From Cryptomeria japonica (taxonomy: Eukaryota > Streptophyta > Pinopsida > Cupressales > Cupressaceae), in the NCBI RefSeq assembly GCF_030272615.1, contig NC_081410.1, forward strand, positions 288,487,957 to 288,551,956: a stretch of DNA of 64,000 nucleotides, given 5' to 3'. Position 1 is the stretch's first letter, and every line of letters starts with the position of its first letter. The translations under genes were made by a program, and so were the position numbers. The notes beneath the pieces are model-generated. The model ran no database searches, was not told where the DNA came from, and was given only the letters and a program-made list of their open reading frames with translations. This document shows positions 42,801 to 54,470 of the stretch, piece after piece.

Positions 42801-45800
42801 GTGAATTGAATAAGAAGACCATTAAGAACAATTACCCAATACCTAGGATCGATGAGATGATCAATGAACTAAATACGGTAGTTATTTTTTTCAAAAATTG
42901 ACTTCAAGTGTTGGTATCATTAAACCAAGGGATGAGGATGTTCACAAGAAAGCTTTTGGATGCCACTTTGGACACTTCAAATTCTTGGTTATGCCTTTTG
43001 GGTTAACCAATGCACTAGATAAATTCCAATCTTTTATGGATCGTATCTTTAGGGGGCAGCTAGGGATGTTTGTGTTGGTGTTCTTTGATGATATTTTGGT
43101 GTATAGAAAGACTTGGGAAGAGCACCTACAACACATGGATACAGTATTGGGGATCCTTGAGCAGCAAACTTTATTTGCAAAGGAATCCAAGTGTGAGTTT
43201 GGGATGATTGGAATTCTTTACTCGGGACACATTACCAGTGTGTAGGGAGTACAGGTGGATCATGAGAAGATTCGGGCAATTAGAGATTGGCCACCATTCA
43301 CTTCTTTGACATAAGTGATGTAATATGTGTATACCCCTGTTATACCCAATTCTTTTTGCAGTTCTTCCGACTGAGCATGTTCTTCCCACTGACCGATTAT
43401 GTCAAACAGTTTACATGGATAAATAGAATATTATGTCTCTGTTGTAATTTCAGATTTGCAATAATATTTGGAATCCACATACATTCATAATGACTTTTTC
43501 ACATTCATTCATGAAATGAGAAATAATAGAAAAAGTCATTGTAGCCTTCGGCTGGTCATCAAACCAAAAGAAAAAGTAACTCTCAGCCTTCAATAGTTCA
43601 GCATAGCCTTAAGTGGGAAGAGGAGAATTTTCAGTTGTGGAGTGGAAGTCCAAGGCTAGTGATTATAGCTGATTAATTTTATTTCCAACAAATGTTAAGC
43701 TATGTTAATACTGGATGTATGTTAAAAATTATAAATATTTATTTTGGGTCCTATAAAAAAAAAATATATAGTAGTGCTGAAATTTTCAGGAAAAGATAAA
43801 ATATAAACAAATAAATTTCCGTAGAATTATTGGAAACTTTCAAAAGGCATATTTCACTAGAATACTCTTATGTTTATTTTTTTCTATTTATTTAGCCAAT
43901 CTTATAGTTCCATAATTTAGATTGTTTCCATCTAATGTTGTCTCAGAAATATATTTCAATTTATGTATCGGTTTGATTCTTTGTGATATGTTATGCTAGG
44001 ACATTTATTGGTTTCCTTACATGTGTTTTCTTGCATGCAGGCTATCTTATGCGCTTTTTAGGATTAAAACTCAGTGACAAAGAGTTAGAAAGCCTTCAAG
44101 ATTTTGAGTTTGTTGTAAGTCGATCAAAGGCTTCATCAAACCAAGTGCACAAAGGAATAGAGCATCTGCAAGATTTGTTTTTAATTCGTAGAGACAGTTT
44201 GCAATTGCTGGTAGAGATGAAACTTTGGTGCATTTAGAAATGTATTCTAATCATGTAAGAATGAATTTCAGTTTGCAGGCGGCGAGGATCACCAAAATGA
44301 GTTTTACTATCGTACCATGAAGACAAAAGAGTTGGATTTTATTCTTGGAGATGTCTTCCATAAAATTCTAGGTACAAAAATTTTCAATTATTTTATCGTT
44401 AAATAAATTTACCTCCACTATGAGATTTTTTTTTTTTGCTAAATGATTGGATGTTGATTTTCATTTCACAGTATTCAGATGCCTTTCATTTTATCTGTTT
44501 TGTTATTCCATTATTCAATCATTGCAATTTTTTTATGATTTGTTTCTTTGAAATATTAAACTTGACATGTTAAAGACATAATTAAGAGGAACACTTTAAC
44601 AATAGCATCTAGTTTATATAGATGTTTGCAGTCCAGTGAGTACCTGAATCTAGACCGGACTCCAGTTACCATAATTTTTTTTCTCAAGCTCCTTGTTACA
44701 TGCTAAATAGGCCATGCTTCATTTGAATCCTATCCCATGAATATAAACAATGGAGTCTATATTTTGTTAGTTGTGTGGAAGATCTCAGAATCTGCTATTG
44801 AGATGTATTGATTCTAGTAGAAATCAGAAACATTTTTCTTCTTCAATAATATGTAGGTACATTGGTTTTTGGAACATATAAACAACTTAATTTGCAAAAC
44901 TGTTGTATCATAAGGTTTTGTACTGTTTGAGTATTTTATTTTATATCTTTTTGAGATTCTGACTTTGTATTGATTGGTCTTCACATTTGGAGAGGTATTT
45001 TGAAGCTTTGCTCCAGAAAACGTGCTAATTGTGAGGTGGCCCAAGCTTAGTTTCGTAAGGATGATGTGGATTTACTTGCTTACCTAATTTTACAGCTATT
45101 CAATCATGTTGTTCGTTTAGTGTTCCCTTCGGCACATATCATTCACTCCATTCATAAAGTTGGGGATTGTTCCGATCTAAGTAATTACTATGCAATCTTA
45201 AGTAGGCATATTTCTGTGTAACTCTATGCCATAGTATTTGATAGGTTGCTTTCCCGGATATTGGAGGATAGGAGTTTGACAGCTAGGGGAAGAAGGTGGC
45301 TTCAAGTGGGATTTACAGAATATTGACCAATTTTTCACACTTTGTGCTATTATTAAAGAGGCTCATTAGTGGTCTTCTAAAGTCTTTTGTTGTTTTTTGG
45401 ACCTTAAGAAGGTCTTTGACTATCCCACATCTGCTGTTCCAAAAATTGCATGATGTTGGTACTTCTAGTTCTAACACTCCCATTCCTCTTCTAACACTCC
45501 TAATGACCTCTTTGATTTTGTCCAATGTACCATTGGGGTTAAGTGAGATTTTCCTCTTTCACCAACCACCTTTGGTATCTATATTGATGAGCTTGGCGCC
45601 TTACTTAAATGACATATCCATGCAAATGATGGCTGCTTGTTTCACCATTTTGTTATCTTGATACTTTACTCTGTGCTAATGATGTAGTCCTCTCTTATGC
45701 TTCTTACAACTTGCAGTGATAGCTTGATGCACTTTATCGGTTTTGAGATCTTTACAAGCTTGTGATCAAACCTAGTAAATCAAAGGTGGTTGTTTTAAAC

Positions 45801-48800
45801 ACCACTAAGGATGTCGTTTCCAAATTCCGTTTCTTCTACAAACGAGGTCCCGTGGCTATAATGTATAACTCCTCGATAGGTCTTCAACACCACCAAGACT
45901 CTTGTTCTATACAACCAGGATTGTGTATATTTGAATCAAAGAAATGGGACTCGGACTCAGCTCGGACTCGGCAAGGCTGAATCGTCTCGGGACTCGGAGT
46001 CAAAACTCAGCTGGACTCGTCAAAGTGAAAAACTCAAGAAATTTAGAGATTTTTAAAGATTTAAAACTTGTTTCATGCACCCTTTATTAAATACACCTTA
46101 AAGACACAATAACATCATCAAATAGAAGCTAATTTGATTACATACACAAGTATACATCAATCACATAAGCATAAACGCAAATTGTAGTTGAAGGAAACAA
46201 CAAACCTAGATATATAAATATTGTCAAATGTATACAATATTACAAAACTCATGGAATAAAAAATCCATGTCATCATATGATCAAATGTTCCATACAAATA
46301 CCAAAAGTAAAAACAACTACAAGCCTATGGATAAGAGGAGCCTGCATCCCCTGGCCCCGACCCCCTGCGAAGGTGTCTATTGACGTAGCTAAAATCGTAT
46401 TGCTACAACTCTATCTGGCCAACGCAGAATAGAATGTTCTTGTTGAGTATCCTATCCTCTCCTGTATAAGGAATCCCTAATGCTGTTTTAGTTGATCAAA
46501 GGGGACAACCTCAAGGTTCCAAATGTCAGTTCATGACTGCGGGATAGCTCAACAGTTGATGTGTTTTGTTGGGAGCACAAGGGGCCTTACGTTTTGCAAC
46601 AGGCTGGCTTGCATCTGACGATGCTGCGTAGGGTTAAGATGCAAATAAAGTTCTTAAAACTCTTTCGTCGCCCCTGCATACCAATGTTAAAGTCGCACCT
46701 CTGCAAATGATGGCAAAAAATCCAAAAATCACTTAAGGAGAAATCCCAGGTTTTCATCCAAATGCTCGAGTTCACCTGAAAAGAAAGTTTTCATCTTTCA
46801 CCTTCAGGATGCCGAGTTTGCAAGAATGATATCGCACATGTTTACTACAAATCCCGAAACTTATGAAAGTAACAAAGGGAGTGAAATCGCACAAAATCTC
46901 CAATTAGCCTGAAATTCAAAGGGCCAAAAAACCTAAGTCAACCAAAAATCGCAACATTTTGACAAAAAACCCGAATTTTCATTCAAGGCAAACTTGCGGG
47001 GTATAATAGGTCCGAAGTGCGATGCTGGCAGATGTCGGGGGTTTCGCTCTTCTCCAGAATGCATCCCAAGTTTGTATCCTTTGTCAGATCCGAAAATGAT
47101 AAGAAGCAAACCAAGTCGCACAGAAAGGTTTTCTAAAATGTCGAAAATCATTCAAACTCCAAAATCGTGCAATTTCTCTTCATAGGCCGAAAATGAAATA
47201 AAAAGGACAAAATCGCGCGTTTTGCTTCAAGGGCCCGATTTTTGACGGGCAAACAAAAAAACTAGAGTTGCATTTTCATTTGCGGGCCCGAAATCGAGCG
47301 TAGTTCATGAAAAATTGCCGATTTTTGTGAAACAAGGGGAAGATGGCTCAAGTGAGAAGTTGCCCATTCTCATTAAAACTCCCAAGTTTTGGTCTGTTGA
47401 GGAGGACGTTTGAAACCATCCAAGGCAAACTCGCATACTTTTCCCCTAAAATCCCGAATTTCTCCAAACCCCAAGTTTGCTGTGTAAGGCAAGGCAAGGT
47501 AAAGTTGCATAACTCGGCTCATTTAGCCGAAATAATAAAATAGACCAAAGTCGCTCAATTCGCCAAAATTGGCTGAAATTAGGAGGCAAAGATTCATCTA
47601 ATAAACAGTATATAGAGTTTGGAGGATGAAACCATGCAAAAGGATAAACATAACTCACCCAATGCTAAAAATAGTGAATTAAAAAAACATAAAAAAACAT
47701 TAGCCACTAAGGTGACTTCATTACAAATGTAAACCTTATCGTTTAACAATTATTTAATATTATTCTAATTATCAAGAGTGTATCCCTTTCAGTTATATTG
47801 CATGAATTATCAAATTCCAACCTCAGTAACGATGCCTTTTTTCTTAACTCAGTTGTTCATTCACTTCCAAGCAGAAATAAGATTTAATATGACTCGATCT
47901 TAACAAAACATTTCTGTTTTTAGAGTTTTTTACACCTGTCTTTCTGCTCTTTTACTCAATCTTTTTGAGATGCATTTTAAAGATGCTAGTTTATGTAGAC
48001 ATGGAAAGAGCTATCGTAAGGGATTTGGAGTTGCGTGTTCAACATTTCTCTATGCATTTGCATATGGCATCAAATTTTGTTGGGGAGCTAGACTGGTACG
48101 AAGTTTCTCCTACAAAATACTTATTGTAGAAGAGGCAATATTTATGTTAACTTTTGTATGTTTCTTTGGAATCTGATGTTCTTGATATATGAATATGTTT
48201 TATGATGAAAAAAATTCAAGCTTTTTAACTCTTCTCAAAGGTGATCTTCCTTTAGGATATCTTTTCAGTTCATTAGTTTAGTTCTATAGCTCTACTGCAT
48301 CTCAATGTAAAAGATCTTTTAGTATGATTTAGGAATGACTGACTTGACTATGCATATGTGCTACTAGATAATTGTAAATACTGACATTCGATGTCATTTG
48401 TTTTATTTTGAACTCAATCACTACACCGTTAGCATTCTATCATTGGCATTAGTTGCGCGCCAGTACAATTATGTAAGGCCTGTACTTTCTGAGGACAGTA
48501 CTCTCCAAATAAAAAATGGAAGGTACAAAATTTTTAGAGATCAGAGTTGGAATATCATGATTTATGATCTTCTATGAATGATATTAACCACTGTGAAGGA
48601 AACTTTCTTAGGCTGTTTGCTGAGATTAATTATTTTTAGTTTCTTGTAATTTCCGACTGCAGGCATGCTCTTCAAGAGATGATAGTGGAAACATTTGTCC
48701 CTAATGATACGATCATTACAAATGAAGGTGAACAAGTCAAACTATATATTTTTAGTTTGTCATACTAAAATTCTAGAAGAATTAATTGAATGAACTCTGT

Positions 48801-51800
48801 TTAACATTTAAGAATCTTAACATTTGATTTTTCAGGGCAGATCAGTATCATCACTGGCCCAAATTGTTCGGGAAAAAGCATATATATCAAACAGGTGGTT
48901 ATAAAATCTTCCAATAAAAAAATTCTTCACATCATATTATTACAAGTTTTATAGTGATTTATAGGTTCCAATCTAGGTTCCTAATAATCAAAGGACCAGT
49001 CAATTGCATATTCATGAAAGTTAAAAAAAACTATTTGTGATGGAATCTGTTTTCTCTAAGGGAACCGAATTTATTCTTATTTAATATTTGACTGAATTTG
49101 ATGTTCGTTTGTCGTACTAAAGTCACTAATTCAAGTTTTGCAACTCAAGATCAATACACGTGTGCATACTTTAAAGCAGATGATGATCCAAAGAGGAGAC
49201 AATATGTAAGAACATGCGTGAAAGTGACAATAGATCGTCATAGTAGCATTAATCGTTTAAGGAATTAATCGGCAAAACAAAAATATAAGATTTTTTGAAA
49301 AAATTGGGAAAAAAACAGATTAAAGAAAAAGGGTAAATAATTTATTATTATTATTATATTATAATACAATAAAATAATAATTATTGTTAGTAGTAATTTT
49401 TTTTTTGCTCAATGTTATTAGTATTATTATTATATTATATTACATTATTAGTAATTTATTATTATTATAATATTATTATTTCTATTATATTAAGAATATT
49501 TATGTATAATTAATATTATTATATTATAATATTATAATACAATAAAATAATAATTATTGTTATTAGCATTATTATATTATACTATAAAAAAATATTATTA
49601 TATTATAATAAGATTATATTAATAATAATATTATATGATTAATATAAATCTTGTATAATTATAATAATATAATATAAATATTAATATATTATTGTTATAT
49701 TTATATTATGATTATACTATAGTAATATAACAATATAATGATTATATTAAATATGGAAGATTAAAACAATTGTGACAGATCAACGAATTTCATATCGCAA
49801 AAAACCTTATGCAGCTTCTGCCCAGTTCATTATTGAGGGCATTCGGGGGTGGTTTGGCTTTGAGCCGAGGAGGCTTGATATGGTTTGGTTCCGGAAACAA
49901 ACCAGAAATCCATTCGACGGAATCACAAGCTTCAAAAACTTAACAACTAAATGACCAGCGATTAAGAACTTCCTAAACTAAAAACATTTCAACGCTCAAC
50001 AATCGGCTCAATAGTCGTTTAGGGTTTTCCACGCCAACGGGTCAAATAAAAACATTTCAAAATCACTGACGGAAGTCTGAAATCTAGTCGCAGTCACATT
50101 TTCTGACCTTAAATCACTAGGTTTTATCCTGGAGGTCGTGAAAATTCGTTATGAAAATGGTCAAACCGTCAGTCAATGATTTTATAGGAAATCGCAAGAA
50201 AAAAATCGATATTCTAAAAGTTTCACGATTTTTGTCGATTAATCCAATATTTTACTTTTTTTTGCTTCTATGGATCTTGTGACGTGTGTGAGCATCTATG
50301 CTTCTCTTCCATAAGTGAATATATGAAGTACAAAAGATACTTATTGGAATGATCTGAAAGCACAAGGACCATGCATACGATCCACAGTTGCCTTTATAAT
50401 TACACATTGCCAATGATAAGAAAGTAGGATAAGAATAAAGAAACACATATTATCTAGCAATTTGATTATGTACAATTATTTATGTGTATGATTACTTAAC
50501 TATACAATCTCATAGACTTTGTATGTTTTTTTAGAAGTGACCCCTTACATAACTAGGACATAATGTGCATAATGGTCAATTTTCAATTAATTGCTAACAA
50601 TAAATTGACCCTGATCTCTTTTGCACATGGCTGGACTCAAATTAAAATAGTTTGTTGCTGAAGCAATTCTAAGACAAGCCATAAAACTATGAATGGTTAT
50701 GAGCTTGCAACAATATGGGGTCAATCCTAATTAAGAAATCAATGAAGAGTTTGTACATAGTGGTCATGAGTTATTTATTCAAGCCAATCAATAATCAGCT
50801 GGGACAGTTTGGTGTTTAAGACAGCAGATTGTAATGTTAATTTCTGATAAGTAGGAGATATTTTCCACAGCAAGTCAAATTATGATTGTAATGTTCCCAG
50901 CTTCGACATGATTTAGCAATTTTGTGAAGTTTCTAAAAAGAGACGAAATTCAGCTGGAACAGTTTATTGTAATGTTAATTTCTGATAAGTAGGAGATATT
51001 TTCCACAGCAAGTCAAATTATGATTGTAATGTTCCCACCCTCGACATGATTTAACAATTTCCTGAAATCTCTAAGAAGAGACGAAATTGCAAGGGTATAA
51101 TAGATATTCATCTAAATACAAAGAATTATTTTTTCATCATATCCGATGTTACAGACACTAATACCATCGCCACTAGGGAAGACAAATCTGCAGATCGTGG
51201 GTTGTAAAATTCAGTAAGCAAAAATCGATCAATAAGTAATTGGTAAAGGGCGGACTAAATGACCAGCGATTAAGAACTTCCCAAGTATGAACAAACAAAT
51301 GATAATCTAGAAAGCTGCGATTAGGGAAGAATGAAGAGGCATCCATTCCCAATAAGACGTGCAACCATTCGATCCATAAGATATATAATGGAATCGAGTC
51401 CACTCTAAGGTGGGGAGGAAGGAGCGCCTATGAGGATAGGATTGAAATGGTGAAGTATGGAGGCACATAATCTGAAGACGCATATAGAACATTATCAACA
51501 TCATTTGTATATACATAAAGTAGAGTTCGACGGGTAATGAGAATATGTAATTTGAATTAGTGGAATTCATATCATACTCACGTTGGTGAAAATATTAGGA
51601 ACAACAACGTATATAAATTTGGAACAGTCCACTCCTATATTCAATCCATATATTATATCAAGCTTATATTGTACGATATTAGGCCAATGCAAGTTCGTAA
51701 ACTCTGCAAGTCTGTATAAAACATATCAGCTTATTCAGATCAACCTTCTTACGTTAGCAATTGTCTTGCATATTGTCAGCACAATACATTCGATTTATTT

Positions 51801-54400
51801 AGGATGTCCCATACATCACAGAACCAACACTTTGATATTCAAGAGGGAATTCATATACATTGATCAGTTTACGTAAAGTAATTGGACTTTAAGATTTATA
51901 TAGTTGACATGAAGAGGTGCATCTCTCTCACACAGGGAGGGATATAAAGAAGAGGAATCAAAGCATCCAGTGACATTAGAATCTGTCACATCAAAACTAT
52001 TATTAAGTTACAGGCAGTATGCCAGGGGAACATTAAATTCCCATTGTCAAATCAGAGGAAGATAAATTTTGCTCTCCGAACTATTCTTGAATTTTATAGT
52101 GAAATTATTTAATTAAAAAAATTGTGTTTATTAATATAGTGCAACTCTAATTCGAAGTTAGAATTGTTGTTTCAGGATTAAATCTTCGTATATCTCGAAT
52201 GGGGACATTACAGTGGTATCAAAGAAATGATCCTGCCATCCTGGAGGGTAAAAAGATAGATTAGGAGCAGCACTTTCAGATTTACATGCATAATTGTTTC
52301 TATCAGACATAGCAACAGTGGCAAAAAGAATTCGTTGTACTTAGATGAATATCTATTATCCCCTTTGCAATTTTGTCTCTTCTTAGAGACTTCACGAAAT
52401 TGCTAAATCATGTTGAGGGTGAGAACATTACAATGATATTGCTATCAAGATTCAACTGTGTAGTTTTTGAGTCAAATTCATTGACCCATGTTTCATGAGT
52501 AGTGGTTCACAAGAACCCATCTCTCATGAGAGTGAATGGTCCACTTAGCACTCACTGCATCTGGGTGATGCTCAGAAAGGTGAAGCGTTGGACCTTCCTG
52601 GGAGGTCACCCATCCCAGTACTACTCCAACTCAAGCGCACTTAACCACATAGTTTTCTCCAAGGTTAAATCCACTGAGCTTGTGACCATGGATAATTTGG
52701 CTTGCTGTGGAAAATATTTTCTACTTATCAATTGATAAGCTTAAGGGGCTCTATAATGAATGGTTCATAAGGCACAACACTTGCTAGAGGTTTTGGAAAC
52801 GGGGTTGCATGCTAAGTGGGTTTAACCTTGGAGGAACCTCCGTAGTTAAGCGCACTTTAGTTGTAGTACTCGGATGGGTGACCTCCTAGGAAGGCCCAAT
52901 GCTTCACCTTTGTGAGCATCAACTAGATACAATGAGTGCAAAGTGGACCATTCATTCTCATGAGAGATGGGTTCTTGTGAACCACTACTAATGAAACATG
53001 GGTCAATGAGTTTGACTCAAAAACTACACAGTTGAATCCTGAATCCTGATATCGATATCATAATGTTAATTTCTGATGTTTTGTTTTATATTGAAAGCGT
53101 GCCAGCAATTTATTATATTGTATAAATTAGTTTATGAAAATTTTATGGAAGAAATATGTTCGGATAACCTTGAAGGAATTCTCCAAGTAATTACACAACT
53201 AAAACTTATCAAAATCAGTTACATGCAATCTGTTTGATTAAATGCCTATTCGCTGAATTTGGAAAGGGAAAAAAATTAAAAAAATTGGTACAGAATTAGC
53301 AGGGTTTTTTACATCAGCCCCCCAAAAAGCTTGCCAAATCCACTAACCAAAGCCATGAACATGAACCAAGATTCAAGCTAGAAACAACTCTTGAGCTATT
53401 ACCACAAGTCCACAATTGATTGAATTGAGACAATACCATAGATGAAAAGATGAAAAATTGATAAACAAGTTTTTGCAAAATGTGCATTTTGTATGGGTAT
53501 CAACAAAAGTCACAAGAAACTGTTGGTTGGGGACACTATCTATCATTTGTAGAGAGGGTGACTTAGGTGAGTGTAATGGATGAGTTACAAGACATTCTCA
53601 AGAGTTTGGATGAGAGAGTCAAATAGGAGGGATAAACTCTTCTTCTACTGCGGCTTGTCAGGATGTTGCAAAGTATGTTTAATTATTTTTTGCTCTTGAT
53701 AAATAGAATGTTGGCTTGGACATAGTTTGTTGAGTCTTTTTGCACATACACTGTTATGACTGTAATGTCCCCTATTTATAGACTATCAATTACCAAGGGC
53801 AACATCTATGTTACTACCTTCTATTGCTATTAATTGAGCATAACTAACTAATTCTTTGTAATATAACTTATAATGTCAATAAAAACCATGCCTAAACCCC
53901 AAACCAATCTGACCCTATTCCTGGAAGAGGGCTTGGCTGCCTAGGGCGCTTGACACCACCTCCTTAATGTAACCCGGTTTACCGGAACTCAGTCCATTCA
54001 CCCTTGGGGTCTGCAGCCCAGATTTCAGGAGTATTCCTTTCACCCTTGGGGCTTTTAATTGAAGTGGTTTTACTCTGCCCTTCCCTAGTAGCACCCATCT
54101 CCCTTGGGGAATAGAAAATACAGAACTGGTTATGGTTTAGGACTGTTTTAAGACATTCTGTTTTCGTTTAAAAAATTATCAATTATTTATTTATCCTGTT
54201 ACCTATTTATTTATGAACCTCTGATTTGTATCTTTGATTAACTCTTATTTGATATACTTAAATTAATTGGTAGTCATGTTCTTTGATAAATTTATTTATT
54301 TATATTTGATGCATTTAGTATCAATGTAAATCTGGTTAAGTACTCTCTACTTATAATCTTCAATGGATTACTAATTATTTTCTGTGTATATATTCATATA

Positions 54401-54470
<70 letters not shown>

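Larger units (their letters stand above)
13136..44040. other. MSH5 intron 5 (30.9 kb), nest of transposable elements
   Basis: The two halves of one Gly codon lie at 13135 and 44041, so the whole interval is spliced out as one intron if no exon was missed. Main contents are a hAT composite, a tandem repeat with a solo LTR and a copia element, a deleted LTR element, a decayed ORF cluster and a gypsy fragment. The parts 13136-16946 and 31645-33313 show no gene. They hold AT-rich DNA, a GT/GC microsatellite (14223-14260) and decayed repeats. Confidence 0.85.
44372..47998. other. MSH5 intron 7 (3.6 kb)
   Basis: It contains a LINE reverse-transcriptase relic, an ACTCG-type fragment and a CpG-retaining stretch (46780-47590) with recurring aaaatcgc- and ccgaaa-type words. 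No host gene was seen. Confidence 0.6.
52433..53061. repeat. Large inverted repeat with 5S-rRNA-like sequence in both arms
   Basis: The left arm (about 52433-52680) and right arm (about 52810-53061) are reverse complements with scattered differences. The landmarks are acccatgtttcatgagtagt, acaagaacccatctctcatg and the 5S-like core. The ~130-bp spacer contains an inverted relative of the 50851-50890 stretch. Together the arms could form a long hairpin. Confidence 0.82.

Noticed and set aside
52838-52896. Functional 5S rRNA gene
   Set aside because: The 5' third of 5S is absent, the boxes carry substitutions and the copy is inside an inverted repeat. A retroelement-borne derivative fits better.
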